DNA of 64,000 nt from Paramecium sonneborni (GCA_905182985.1 CAJJDN010000023.1:314598-378597), one strand, 5' to 3'; positions 1 to 11,630 are shown, counted from the first letter of the stretch. Notes: generated from the letters alone by a model not told the origin. Numbers and translations are program-made.

Positions 1-1495
1 TTAAAGATAACCTTAAGTTGAAGTAGATTTCTTTTCAAAATTTGGATAGCCTTAATCTTAGTAAGGTTGGAGATAATAATAATAATAATAGAATTAAGAT
101 AATGTGGCAATTCAAAGAATGAAATACAGAGAAGAACTTGATCGTTAAATATTAGAAAAAAAGAATAGAGAAATGGACTAATAATAAATAAAAAATTAAT
201 AAGACATTGGTAGAAGACCAGTTAGTAATCCAACAAATGTTTTTGATTATCCTTAAGAGTCTGATTATAGAAATAATCAACCTCCTTAATCTCCTAATTA
301 TTATTAACCACCACAATCTGCACCAACTGATGACTAATCAAAAGGTAGATTTCTTTAAAGAAGATTTACTAGTGGTTAACCAGAAGATCCATAAAAATAA
401 GCCTAAAAAGAGTAATATGCAGAAGAATTAAAAAGATAAATGGAGGAAAAAAAAAGAAAGAAAAAATAAGAGGAAGAGGAAAATAGAAGAAGGGATGAAT
501 TAGAATAACAATAATTTTAGTAATAGTTATTATTAGAGAAAAAGAGATAGGAGGAATAAACAAAATAAAAATATGCTGTATAAATTGATCAGCCTGCTTA
601 AAATATTTAACCAAAAGAGATAGGAAAAAGAAACAAATAAAAATAAAATATGTAAAATGAGCTACCTTAATAAGATATAATTAAGAAATCGGCTTTATAA
701 ATACTTTCTCCAGAAAGTGATTTACAAAGAGAATAATTATCATCTATGTAAGATCAAAGACATTAATAGCCATAATAATAATATTTACAGCAATAACAAT
801 AGCAATAGTAATAGTAATAGTAATAGCATCAGTATTAATAATATTCTCAACCATAATAGCCTATTCAACAAACACCATATTAATAAAATTAATATCATCC
901 ACCTATGTCTCCATTATAAAATGTTTATAATCAATTTCATTTATAAGATAATTTATAATAATATTAGCAAGTGCTTTTTAATGATCAAAATACTCAACAT
1001 CCTTAAACTATTATGGTTCATTAATAATATTTGATGCAACTTTAATAAAATAGATAAGAAATTGATTTAGTTAGATAAATATTAGAAGAAAAATTGAGAT
1101 TATAATAAATAGAAATGTAGAACTAATTATTAATAGATTAATATTAAAGGAAGGTCATGGATATTTAAAGAGAGTAAAAATTATTTGAGTAAGAAATAAT
1201 CAAATTGTAAGACTTTATTTAAGGTAAATAAAAACGCCCCTTAGATCCAACAGTTTTTGCATCTAGTGTATTTTTTAATGCTTTAGGGAAAAAAGATAAT
1301 TAGAATTTATCACCTCATTAATAATAGATAGCTAACATTTAACCATTAAAAATATCTCCATTTTAATCACCAACAGCTAACTCATAAGCTCATTAATTTT
1401 AAAAATAAATTAAATAATCAGATGTGTCATCTTAATATTCTCATTAATATTAAGAAGCAAATTAATTAATTCTTGAAAAACATTAATAACCATAT

Positions 1496-1590
<95 letters not shown>

Positions 1591-2953
1591 GTAATAATAA
1601 TAGTAATAATAATAATAATAGTAATAATAGTTATAAATTTATAAACCTAAGGGTATAACAGAATCAATGATTGATAATGATGTCGAATTACCAGGAGAAT
1701 CTGAATATGTAAATTATACTGAAGAATAATTAGGAAAAAGTTTTATGCCAGAACTAAGGGAATTAAAATAAAAGACTTAATAATCTTAAAATTTTAAATA
1801 AACAGAAAATGTAAAAACATAATAATCTTAATAATTTAAGACACTTTAATCTTAAAATTTTTCAAATAATGACTCTTAATTAAATTAATAATAAAAATCA
1901 TCTATCACTGATGAAAGTTGTGAATTGCCAACAAATGCAGTTTAGAAATCTATTCCTCCTTAGTTAAGTAGAATTTAAGCAAGTCAGAATGGATAAGATA
2001 ATTTTGAAGATGAAGCGATGGAGGAATCAAATAAGAATTCAGATGAAGAGGTTTATGAATAAAAGGATTTTGAAAGTGAAGAAGAGGAAGCAAATGAATA
2101 AGGAGATGATAATCCATTTGATTAATAAGATTAGTAAAATGATGAAGATGAAAATTCAGATAAGGAATAATATGATATTGAAATACCAAATCCATAAAAT
2201 TATGATTTAAATATGTTAAAGACATAAGAATATTATGCTATGTTTGTTGAGAATATAAAACCTTAATCAAGATAGTAAGAATTAAAATTTCCAACAAAAT
2301 TACTTTAATAAAATACTTTAAAATTAAATAATGATACTATATAATAATCTAGTATGTGTGATCAAAGTGAGATAGTTGAAAGTTAATTAAAATGTTAAAA
2401 TGATAAATAAGGAGATGTTGAAGAAGTTCAAATGAGTCATGCTTAATTTTCAGTATATTAATAATCTATGGCAATACCAGAAGATGAAGAACCTTCATAA
2501 CCATCTATATCATAAAAAACATTAAAAAATTCAAGTAGAAAATATTAAAAACCTAAAACAGTTGATATTTTTAAGAATGAGTAACCAAGAAATTCAAATC
2601 CATAATCTTAAAATTAAATTCCTTTAATATAAGAATAATCAAGATTTACAAATCAATAAATTCCAGATTAATCTAGATGTACAAATTTATAGATGCCAGA
2701 TTAATCACGTTGTACTAATTAAAATCCTATAGCTTCTCAAACCTTTCTATATTAACCAAGAGTTGAATTAGTAAAATCAAGATTAGAAAATCTATTTTAA
2801 AATACAAACGAATTAATGGCAGATCTACCAAAAGTAAAAGTAGAAAAGATTGTAGCTATTGATGATGATGAAATAAAATCTTATAAAGTAGAAGAGAATT
2901 CTTAATGGTAACAATAATTAGATGTATTTGCCTACGAACAAAGCCATAGTTGA
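1..2953 (+). CDS. Q-rich coiled-coil protein, 5' end outside window
   Basis: One uninterrupted frame (base 2 onward) runs about 980 codons to TGA at 2951 with TAA/TAG as Gln; no start is visible, so the N terminus lies upstream. The first ~50 residues contain a basic Arg/Glu/Lys helix (YREELDRQILEKKNREMD) of the kind repeated in centrosomal or ciliary CSPP1/CCDC66-type proteins. A charged Glu/Lys helix follows, then a polyQ tract of about 40 residues (codons near 1480-1635), acidic segments and a short repeat. No intron was needed. A cytoskeletal or basal-body role is inference from composition only; the CSPP-like match is weak. The next gene begins about 30 bp downstream on the same strand. 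Confidence 0.75.
1485..1635 (+). repeat. Polyglutamine-coding (TAA/TAG)n microsatellite
   Basis: Almost pure AAT-period trinucleotide run. In the frame of the surrounding gene it reads TAA TAA ... TAG, that is polyGln under the ciliate code. In another frame it would read polyAsn, which is a false ORF. Confidence 0.9.
2638..2728 (+). repeat. Short coding tandem repeat, three units
   Basis: Within the Q-rich protein the motif S-R-x-T-N-x-Q-x-P-D-Q occurs two and a half times in a row, encoded by slightly diverged DNA units of about 36-39 bp. Function unknown. Confidence 0.6.
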
Positions 2954-2983
2954 AATTAATTAAAAATATATATATATTCGTTA

Positions 2984-3894
2984 ATGCACAAAATTCACTA
3001 TTCTCATCAATAATCTCCTTCTGCCACTCCAGGTTAGAGTTCATCCCCATAATAGAAGACATAATTAGTACTCAAATAAACAAATAGAACAATAACTTCA
3101 TAAGCAGAGAATACTGTTTGTTACAAAAAGAAAAGTAAAACAACTATGAATGCAGAGATCGAATTGAAAAAACAATTACAAGTGCAAAATCAACAATACA
3201 AGGAGTTAGCCTTAAAATATGAACTATCTATTTAAGAAATTTAAAAGTACTAGATGATCATTGAACGCAACAATTAAAAGCGTAATCATGAAAAACAATA
3301 ACTTTTATCTGAAATACAACTATTAAAGAAATAATTAGAATAACGTAGTAAATCTTAAATAGACTTACATGAGAATGGAAGTAAATATAGAGTTATAATA
3401 ATTTTATAGTTCTTGGACATTTAGTTAATGAGGTTAATTAAAAAGCCATCTTGATTGAATTATAAGAGTATAAAGACAAATGTAAACAACTCTTAAATGA
3501 ATTGGATACAAAGAATTTATAGTTAGATTAGTAAATTATTTTATTTAATTTAAGTGTTACTAAGAAACTTATTAATACTCCCTCATGTTAAGATTTGATT
3601 AATTAAGTACAAGATCTGACTAAAAAGTTGCATGAGTAAGAGAGTAAAATACTTTAGTATGAATTACAGTTAGAGAAATAACAGTATTTATGATATTCAT
3701 AAAATTTAGAGCAAATAATAATAAATCTAAATTTTTATTTAGAGGAGCTGAATATTTTAACAAAAAGAGTATAGATGCTGATATTTTTAGTTCTTCAAGT
3801 AATATACAATCAACAGTATTTTATATATTAAAAATAGATGTCAAATTAGAATGAAAATTCTTCTTAAGGATTATCAAGTTATATAAAGTTATGA
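2984..3894 (+). CDS. Coiled-coil protein, unknown function
   Basis: 277 residues after removal of introns 3381-3409 (29 nt), 3684-3709 (26 nt) and 3816-3837 (22 nt); with these the frame is consistent to TGA at 3892. The N-terminal ~60 residues are Ser/Pro/Gln-rich and low complexity. Residues ~65-250 are a long heptad-like helix rich in Leu, Gln, Lys and Glu, and the tail is Ser/Asn-rich. The first Met (2984) lies just 30 bp after the previous stop. No enzymatic motif is visible; it may be cytoskeletal, but I do not recognise a family. Confidence 0.7.
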
Positions 3895-3928
3895 AAATAT
3901 TCTGAATTCGTTTTATATTATTATTATC

Positions 3929-4339
3929 ATGAAAATATTAATGCTTTTCTTAATCATTTTAGTGAATGTAAATAATTTGTATTAAGTCAGAGCATTCTCT
4001 GTGTATTTCCTAAGAGCAAAATCTTCTGGAAGATACTGTGGATTCACAAAAAGAAAAAGAAGAAAATCTAACACTTTTAGACATTGCTAATGAACTTGAG
4101 TAATATCATTTATTTTAAGTATTGGGTATTTATACTAATTTATTATAATAATAGGAATTGAAGCTTAAGATAGACAAATGAAAAGGTTAGCAGTGGCTTC
4201 AATAATATCAATTTTAACTATTGCTGCATGCTGTGGATGTTCATAGATTATATAAACATATTCAAAATCTTGTAAGTAGAAACTTCCACCTCCTTAAAAT
4301 TAATATAGAAGACTAGAACAATATCCAGATTCTTTGTGA
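3929..4339 (+). CDS. Small secretory or membrane protein with hydrophobic N terminus and one TM
   Basis: About 120 residues with two proposed introns (19 nt near 3971 and 29 nt, GT...AG, near 4126). The start Met is followed by a strongly hydrophobic stretch (MKILMLFLIILV) that looks like a signal peptide. An acidic middle part follows, then a hydrophobic segment (VASIISILTIAACCGC) ending in a Cys pair that might be lipidated, and a short Pro/Gln-rich tail. The 19-nt intron is at the lower size limit, so the first junction is the weakest point. No family recognised. Confidence 0.5.
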
Positions 4340-4497
4340 GAAAATTTGCATTTATATTTCATTTAATTTATAGCTTTATCTATATTTATGCTGAATGTCT
4401 AGTACCAGATTTTTAATTTAAGGGTTTGGGGTTCAAATTCCAATATCGTCAAATTTTTTTAATACTTATTTATATGTAATATATATATATATATGTA

Positions 4498-5424
4498 TCA
4501 TCCAGCTTAAGGATATAAATTTTTAATATTCTTATTTTAGTAAACTCCTGTAAATTCTTATTTACCAGAAGGAAGTACTCTCATTGGCTGATGAGGTTAT
4601 GGAGGTCTAGTATGGACTGTAGATTATTAATTTGATTATTGTAATGCCAACTTAGTTGGATTGTTATTAAAACTAGAAGAGTGTTTACCAAGAGGAACCG
4701 ATTAAATTTCATCTAGAATTTAATTTATATTAAATTACTTTTTTTCTATTTAGATGGAGTTCCATAAGTTAATTAATTTTTACATAATTGACGATTGTTG
4801 AAATCTTTTAGGTTTGATTGTTCCTTTAATGCTTTAAATCCTCCATTTGATGATTAATTAATGCATAAAGTCTTTCCAATTCCCATCCATTCATTTTCAA
4901 ACTATTCTACTTAATCTTCTTCTATATTTTAATAGTGATTAGTTGTAGTTATCTAACCGGTTTTATCTCTTTCTCTTATATGTTTTTTTCCTTTTTCATT
5001 CATGAGTCTTTCATGTGCAAATTTATCAATTCCATCACTATTTTTATATCCTTGTTATCTTTCACTTATCTATTTTAATCTTAGTAATATATAATACAGT
5101 ATGTCCGTTTACTCCTCTTGCGACTGCATTATTATCAAAATATTTTTCTTATATAACTTTTCCATCAGGACCTAGTTTAGTAGATTGGACATAACTGGAT
5201 GAATAAACTTAGAATACTCCATTTTTAGCATGAGCATTAACATCCATTTAATTTAGATTTTTCATATGTTTATGAAGATTTGAGAATTCCATCATTTCAT
5301 TTTCTAAATCATCAAATCCTCTAAAAATTGATCCAAATCCTAGATTAGCCATTTAATTATCCATTTATTGCATCATCCTATTAGACATAGAGTCAAATTC
5401 TTAAAACATTGTAAATTGATTCAT
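4498..5424 (-). CDS. Myeloid leukemia factor (MLF1)-like protein
   Basis: 290 residues; introns at 5070-5097 (28 nt) and 4713-4738 (26 nt). It shows the MLF signature: an N-terminal FGSIFRGFDDLENEM segment, then a conserved block reading QVYSSSYVQSTKLGPDGKV, a KYFDNNAVAR stretch and a basic DKFAHERLMNEKGKK element. The family comprises small adaptor proteins found in nucleus and cytoplasm, linked to chaperones and to regulation of growth. The C terminus is Ser/Asn/Gln-rich and ends near MRVLPSGKQEFTGVY. Two in-frame Met codons (5424 and 5409) are possible starts; the upstream one is used. It is divergent from the YIF1 gene, with about 155 bp between them. Confidence 0.85.
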
Positions 5425-5579
5425 CAGTTAATTGTTCTAGCGAGACTATTATTTGCTTTACTTTCTTACATATATTTAAATTTGATTTGATCTAGATGGT
5501 TAACTATTTCCTCTATATTATTGTAACATTGTTCGTTAAATATTTTTATTATAAAAGATTTCCTGAATTAACTTAATTA

Positions 5580-6555
5580 ATGAAAACATAATAAGACACG
5601 TCTACAGATCCATTTGCATTTGCTTTTAATCCTCAAAATATTGAAAATACAGTCAATAATGCTAAGAATACATTGAATAATCCTTTATTTGGGATGGCTT
5701 ATGCAAATTTTGGAAAGTAAATGAAATTAATAATTAAGAAAATTTTCTGGTATTGGAGACAAATATGATTCATTACTTAATTAAATATTCAGCAGTCAAT
5801 ACAGATATTATTTTGATGTGGATAATATGTATGTTGTTAAGAAATCCATAATGACAATAGCACCTTACCTCTATAGAGGAAATTGGGCTCTAAGTAGTAT
5901 ATTCTATAATATTATAAGGCAGTGAGTTTTAAGCAATTTCACCAACTGAAAATGTTCATGCTCCTGATCTTTATTTACCTTTAATGAGTCTAATAACTTT
6001 TGTTTTACTTAGATGTTTAAATTTAGGAATTACTGATAAGTAAGAATTTAATCCAGGGTATATTGTGGATTCATTCTGGAAATGCTTGGTTATTTCTTTT
6101 TTGGAAGTAATTATTATCAAAATTGTTTTTTGCTTTCTGGATGGTATTAGAGTCAACACTGTTGATCTTATTTCACATTTAAATTATAGATATTGCAGGT
6201 ATTCCTAATTGTAATTATTAGCTTATGTGCTCTCATGGTGTTTAATATTCTAATAAATAACAATTTTTTTTCGTCAATTTGCACTGTTTATGTACTAATT
6301 TGTTAAGCTATCTTTGTATATAAAACTTTATAAAGATATAGTCCCTCACATAATTAGAGTGCACTTGGTATTTATATATCATCATTTAGAACTGAGTAGT
6401 TTTGGCTCCAATATAACATTATTATTATCATTATTACAGCCATTTTGTTCTTGGATTCTGTTGTCCTTTGGTTAATGAAATATATTATAATTAATGTCAT
6501 AAAAATTTGGTCCTCTTTAAATAAAAAAGAAAATACAAAAAACAAATCCAACTGA
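5580..6555 (+). CDS. YIF1: YIF1 family ER-Golgi transport protein
   Basis: 301 residues; introns 5717-5738, 5894-5918 and 6199-6221 (22, 25, 23 nt). The order matches Yip1-interacting factor: an N-terminal NPQNIENTVNNAKNTLNNP helix, FGMAYANFG, the block YYFDVDNMYVVKKSIM, then ENVHAPDLYLPLMSLITFVLL followed by about five membrane segments. YIF1 acts with YIP1 and Rab GTPases in COPII vesicle budding and fusion between ER and Golgi. The C-terminal ~20 codons extend past the last membrane helix and overlap the start of the next gene in a different frame. Confidence 0.9.
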
Positions 6556-6883
6556 AAAAAAAACATAAAATTAACAAGAGCCAATAGATAGTTATAATAT
6601 ATCATTAATTTATAAGAGTTAGATATTGATAATGATAAATTTTAAAAATAATAATTCAATCCAGTTGAATTGGCTTAGTAAGGTAGAACAGGAAAGACAT
6701 TAGCAGAAATATAATATGATTTAGTTAGATTAAAGAGATTAGGTGAGAAAATTGAAAAAGTAAATGCACTTTAAATATTTATAGAAAATGGAATTAACCT
6801 ACAGATAAAAAATAGAAACTTTCAATAAGAAAATTTAAAAGATGCCTGAACATTATGATATTCCAAAAGTTGGTCCAGGCTGA
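6494..6883 (+). CDS. FAM32A: FAM32A-like protein, overlapping YIF1
   Basis: 112 residues, similar to the usual length of the family; introns 6591-6616 (26 nt) and 6760-6784 (25 nt). Both family ends are visible: the N terminus MSQKFGPLQIKKK resembles the GPLKLK start of FAM32A, and the C terminus PEHYDIPKV matches the family's hallmark. In between is a basic region and a helix (EKKMELTYRQKIETFNKKI). FAM32A is a small nuclear protein associated with the late spliceosome. The start codon lies 62 bp inside the YIF1 coding region, in another frame. Confidence 0.9.
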
Positions 6884-7216
6884 TATTTTTAAACTTATTC
6901 TGTTATATGAATTAAAACTAAATCCTATATAACAAATATAAATTTTATATAGTTAGAATTGCTTCTATATATTGATTATTATTTATATATTAAATACTCT
7001 CAAAAATTATGAGTTTAATATTTAAATTTATTTATTTGTAACATATATAGATAAATAAGAATTAAATTTTCTTCCTTAATAGATTATTATGAAAATAATA
7101 ATTGAATTGCCAAAAATAGAAAGTGAAATTTTAAGAGTTAATTGTTTATTAAACACAATTAGAATGTGAAAAATAACAAAGAAAAAGAAATCAATTTTTA
7201 TTTTATATAATATTTT
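6884..7216. other. Intergenic, AT-rich
   Basis: About 330 bp. One ATG at 7087 could be spliced in frame (GT...AG near 7130-7155) to the phosphatase start as an N-terminal extension, but PP2A-family catalytic subunits normally begin where the next feature starts. Nothing else seen. Confidence 0.5.
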
Positions 7217-8281
7217 ATGAATCCATCAAAATTAAGTAATTCTGAATTGGGAAATTTTGATAAATATATAGAAGATCTATATAATGGTTAATTACTAAGT
7301 GAAAATGATTTAAAGTTGGTGTGTTAAAAAGTGTTAATATTTGCATTATTGATCAGGCAAAAGAGATACTAGTAGATGAACCAAATATTGTAGCTGTGAG
7401 AGCACCATTAACAATATGTGGAGATATACATGGTTAATTTCATGATCTAATTGAATTGTTTCGAATTGGAGGCAGATTGCCAGTATTTTAAGAAAAAATA
7501 TAAAGGAAACTAATTATCTGTTTCTTGGAGATTATGTAGACCGTGGTTCTTAAAGTGTTGAAACCTTTAGTCTTATACTTTGCTTAAAAATACGATACAA
7601 AGACAGGTTGACTGTATTGAGAGGTAAATAGTAAAATAAAAATAGGGAATCATGAGAATAGAGAAATAAATAAAATTTATGGTTTTTATGATGAATGTTA
7701 AAGAAAATATGGAAATGAGATAGTATGGAAGCACTTTACAGATGTTTTTGGTTATTTACCATTGGTGGCAATAGTTGAGAATAGTGTAAATAAGTGAAAT
7801 TATGATTAGATATTTTGTACCCATGGAGGTTTATCACCAGCGATAGAGACAGTTGATTAGATAAAATAATTAAATAGAATTTAAGATATTCCTCATGATG
7901 GTGCAATTTGTGATTTATTATGGAGTGATCCAGAAGAAACTAAACTAGGATGGGGTGTATCTCCTAGAGGAGCAGGATGGACATGGGGTTAAGATATAAC
8001 AGACAAATTTCTACATTAAAATAAATTGAAATTGATTGCTAGAGCACATTAATTAGTAATGGAAGGATTTTAACATGTACATTAACGGAAAACTGTTACA
8101 ATATTCTCAGCTCCTAATTATTGTTACAGATGTGGTAATTAAGCTTGCATAGTAGAGGTAGATGATCAATTAAAAATGAGTTTGTAAATTAATCCTTTAT
8201 AATTATAGCTCATAATATGAACCTGCTCCAAGAGATAATGAACCTTAAACAACCAGAAGAGTACCAGAGTACTTTTTATGA
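7217..8281 (+). CDS. PP2A-family Ser/Thr protein phosphatase catalytic subunit
   Basis: 314 residues after introns 7331-7356, 7483-7505, 7624-7645, 7786-7809 and 8184-8208. All metallophosphatase signatures are present: [26 protein letters not shown] (usually GNHESR, so Ser to Asn), [25 protein letters not shown] and [11 protein letters not shown]. The C-terminal tail ends RRVPEYFL, matching the methylated DYFL tail of PP2A, PP4 and PP6 (here EYFL). It dephosphorylates Ser/Thr in the cytosol and nucleus with regulatory subunits. Assignment between PP2A and PP4 is not possible by eye. Convergent with TMEM230, with only 23 bp between the stops. Confidence 0.93.
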
Positions 8282-8304
8282 TTTAACAATTAAATATATT
8301 TTAT

Positions 8305-8622
8305 TCAATTATTCACTGATGGTAACATGTCATAAGTGAATCCTCCTATTCCTAAAACTATCAATATAAACATTCCAGAATAGAATACACCTGGTATCAA
8401 TAACATTATTGCCAAAATAAATATTGGATATGTCTCTCCTAACCCTTTCTCTTGATATTGCAATATTCCTTATTCTGTAAATAAGATTCCTGCACTCAAT
8501 AGAAAAAATGATAAAACTATTGTTTTGTAAGGCCTATTGTATCTAATTCGAAGTGGAGGAGGTGATTCTGATCTCACTACTCTTTTTTTGTTTAGAGGAC
8601 GAGTTTCACTGTAATCCTTCAT
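8305..8622 (-). CDS. TMEM230: TMEM230-like membrane protein
   Basis: 105 residues, single exon. Basic, Pro-rich N-terminal ~35 residues, then YKTIVLSFFLLSAGILF (TM1), a short loop, a second TM (FILAIMLLIPGVFYSGMF) and a short C terminus GGFTYDMLPSV that corresponds to the conserved GYSYDDIP of TMEM230/TMEM134. The family sits in Golgi, endosomal and secretory-vesicle membranes and functions in vesicle traffic. Length and topology match. Confidence 0.8.
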
Positions 8623-8942
8623 TATTTTTTATAAACAATTATTATTATATTTTTCATAAGATGTTTTTAATCTAATAAGATATCTTTTAAAATAAATATA
8701 CATATACTCTCTATTTATCTATTAAAATTATGATATTCTCAATAAATTCTTAAGCAGATAGATTTAATAAAACAATCATTACCAATTAAAAGATTATAAT
8801 TCACATATTCACAAATGAATTAAAAGTATTGTTTTAAAATTAAAAAGAATGTGTAAATTTTATCAAATAGTAATAGTTATATTAAATTATATAAGATAAA
8901 TATAATATTAAGATCTTTTAAAAAAAATAGATTTTTAATTGT
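8623..8942. other. Intergenic, AT-rich
   Basis: About 320 bp of very AT-rich DNA holding the start side of TMEM230 and the 3' side of the next minus-strand gene. No ORF or repeat stands out. Confidence 0.6.
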
Positions 8943-9605
8943 TCATTGTTTATAAAATTTAAATTCGTATTAGGTTGTTTAATCACTAATCTTGAATATG
9001 GACTAAACTTCTTTCTCTAAGCAACATTAATTATACTCTATTGTAATAAAAAAGTTGAATGTAAAATCTTGTTTCAATGATGATCGAATGATTATTTCTA
9101 AGAAATAACTTAACAACAATCCTCTCATGATTATATCAATAATGGTTTTACTGTACAGTTTTTATCTAGTGGTTGACCAATTTACAAGAATATTTTTATC
9201 TATCATCTTAATGTTTCCAGAAAATGTTTCTATAGATGATATACTTCTATTTAGTTCTTTATTAACCTAGGCTTCAGTCTCTTAGTTTTATCCAATTAAA
9301 TTATAACATGTCTTTTTAAGCAATTCTATAAAATGAGGAGATGATGTTGTTAACATTATTAATTCTTAATATGCTTATTCATCATTCATGTTTCTTGCAA
9401 AGCCTTATTGATAGAATAAAATTTAATTTCTTAGGTTTTATTTCTTATCTTCAGTAAACATCTTTTATCCTGGGATTACAACATCAAAGAGCATTTATTT
9501 CACAAAACAACAAACCAACTATTTATAATTAGTAACTAAAGGAGCTGTAGCCTTATTGATTGATAAATTGTCTATTGAAACTCGACTTTCACTTTCGTTT
9601 TTCAT
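8943..9605 (-). CDS. Conserved-looking protein of unknown function
   Basis: 220-codon single exon without TGA from ATG (9605) to TGA (8943). Ordinary residue composition with Cys and Trp, mixed helical segments and a hydrophobic stretch near residues 150-165 (IIDIIMRGLLLSYFLEIII) that may pack in a membrane or a fold core. I do not recognise a family. The start is 103 bp from the divergent start of the C2 protein, so the gap probably serves as a shared promoter. Confidence 0.65.
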
Positions 9606-9708
9606 TAATCTTAATATTGAGCATGTCTTTAGAAATTTAATATGTTGAAAATTTAATAATTCCCTTTAATATTTTGAATTTGAAATGAATTAGCAATAAT
9701 ATAATGAA

Positions 9709-11027
9709 ATGTTTACAACCTTCTAGACAAATAAGATCTTAGTTGAATAATTTGATATTTACATAAAGTAAAAAGTATTTTAATTGATTTTATTAAGTGT
9801 GGCCATTTTTACGATGAGCACTTATTTCAATAATTGATTGAATTATCTTTAAATAATGGAGTAATAGATTTAGAATGTTTTATTAATTAATACAATGAAA
9901 CAGTGGATACTTTACAATATCGTTCAGAAATATTAAATAATAAGATTAAAGAATTAAGAGTGTTGCATTAATAATTAAGTGATTAGTTAAATTCAGATGC
10001 TTTATAATAGAACTCTTTAACACTTTAAATTATGGATTGTCAAAACATTGAAATTAAAAATCCTAGTGTTTATCTCTAAATTTGTTGTGGTCCTAAAACA
10101 CACAAAACTAGAACTATGAAAGGAATTAATCCATAATTTTAAGAGTAATTTGAATTTCCCATAGATTCTGGTTGTTAAGATGTTATAATAACACTTTTTG
10201 ATAGTGTAAAAAATTAATCTACTTTAGATGGATGATAATATGATTGGTTATACTCAATTTTTGATTTCTGAATTAAGAGAATAAAAATTAAAGGATATTA
10301 GTGTTAATTTATAACGATAAGATAATATGAAAATTAAAACTAAATTGCATGTTATATTAAAATTCAATCATTCAAAAGTAAGTTTCTTCTAATTTAGGAA
10401 AGCCTATACAAATAAGAATAATAAAAATTAAATCATGAGATTAATCAGAATAATCTTGAAATGAAAGAAACTCAACAAGCCTTAAACTGTCTAGCTAAAG
10501 TATTTAGTGGAGGTTGTATAAAAATTAGATAATTACCTCCAATTTTAGAAATTAAAGAATTTGAATTGAAATGTTTAGATACTTTAAATGACGCATTATA
10601 AGAAAGAATATAAGATTGGGTTCCTTTATTTTATAAACTAACTGGATTGGTTGTGGCATTATCTGTTTTGATTAGTTTATACCGATGTTAATTTATAGAG
10701 GTACCAAACTAATTTATCAATATTAGTTAACTCTATTAGCATATTTGATATTATTATTAATCCTTAGAGAAATTAATTAAAAATGGATGAGAGTATTTAC
10801 ATATCTATTTGCGATCTTGTTTCTTTATGATTTACTCTGGCTATACATATGTGGAGGAGTAATTATTATTATTATAATAGAACTACGGTATAACCAAGGG
10901 AGAAAAACACATAAACTAATTCGTCACAGCATTATGTTATGTTGAACTCTTAGTTAAAATTCCATTTACAATAGTTTTGTGGAAACATTCGGTAGAGTTT
11001 GAATAATTTTTATCATATTTTATATGA
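9709..11027 (+). CDS. C2-domain protein with C-terminal four-helix membrane domain
   Basis: 401 residues after introns 9775-9797, 10206-10227, 10378-10397, 10701-10726 and 10859-10880. Residues ~1-95 are helical. A C2 domain follows (VYLQICCGPKTHKTRT, then NPQFQEQFEFPI, ITLFDS and DDNMIGYTQF). A linker helix leads to a membrane domain with about four TM segments, including LLAYLILLLILREI, VFTYLFAILFLYDLLWLYI and CYVELLVKIPFTIVLW. C2 domains bind Ca2+ and acidic lipids, so this protein may couple Ca2+ to a membrane event. The membrane part resembles AGTRAP-like small membrane proteins only loosely. Its stop codon touches the stop of the next gene. Confidence 0.75.
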
Positions 11028-11630
11028 TCACAAATTCTTCTTAAAAAATTCCTTAAACTCCTACAATGACATTTAATCATGCAACACTCCACAAAACTTT
11101 AGAACATCTAAATTTAATTTTATTAATACTTTGAATTTCTTCTTCACTTGTATTATCTTTAAATTTTTAAAATACCTTCCTTATTTTTTTTGAATCTATG
11201 TGACCAGATTTATCGTAATCAAAAATAGCAAATGCACTTTCCAACAACTCATCATGTTGATCTTTATTTGACATACATTCATTAAAGAGCTCAGAAAAAT
11301 CTTAAAATTGCATTGTTGTCTTATTATTAGGAAAATATCTATGTCGAAAATTATTTCATACTTGAGTTCTGTTACAGATACATAAGTTGGTGACTTAGGG
11401 GAACTATCTTTTTATGCATCTTCTAAGTTGTCATTTGAATTTACTTTTTTGGCTAATCTTCTTCCTGGTTAAAAAGGTACATTTATTGTTTAAGAATCCA
11501 TGTTTATTGTTTCTAATTCTTTAATTAATTAATTTATTTGAGCTATATTAATATCTTCTCCTCCTTCTTAAGAAAATAACTAAAATATCTATCTTAGTTC
11601 CTACTAGTTTGTTTATTATTACTATTGCAT
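11028..11630 (-). CDS. EF-hand calcium-binding protein, centrin/calmodulin-like
   Basis: 185 residues; introns 11339-11361 (23 nt) and 11108-11129 (22 nt). The N terminus (LRQIFQLFSQEGGEDI) looks like a degenerate first EF-hand. An intermediate variable region follows, then a canonical third hand: AFAIFDYDKSGHIDSKKIRKVF, with D-x-D-x-S-x-H-I-D-S ligands. The last hand (VLHDQMSLQEFKEFF) lacks full ligands. This is centrin or calmodulin superfamily layout with perhaps one active Ca2+ site. The adjoining C2-domain gene is also Ca2+-related, but they are convergent, so co-regulation is not implied. Confidence 0.8.

Noticed and set aside
1473..1658. PolyAsn ORF
   Set aside because: Wrong frame of the TAA/TAG glutamine tract in the surrounding Q-rich gene.
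2940..2984. Single gene joining the first two coiled-coil proteins
   Set aside because: The first frame ends at TGA 2951 and no GT...AG intron of normal size bridges it in frame; a new Met follows at 2984.
4370..4462. Possible tRNA gene (GGTTCAAATTCC followed by a T-run at 4451)
   Set aside because: The T-loop-like string resembles a B box, but no 5' acceptor complementary to the 3' side, no 5-bp anticodon stem and an imperfect T stem could be found.
6372..6605. Minus-strand hydrophobic ORF
   Set aside because: Antisense of YIF1 membrane helices and FAM32A start.
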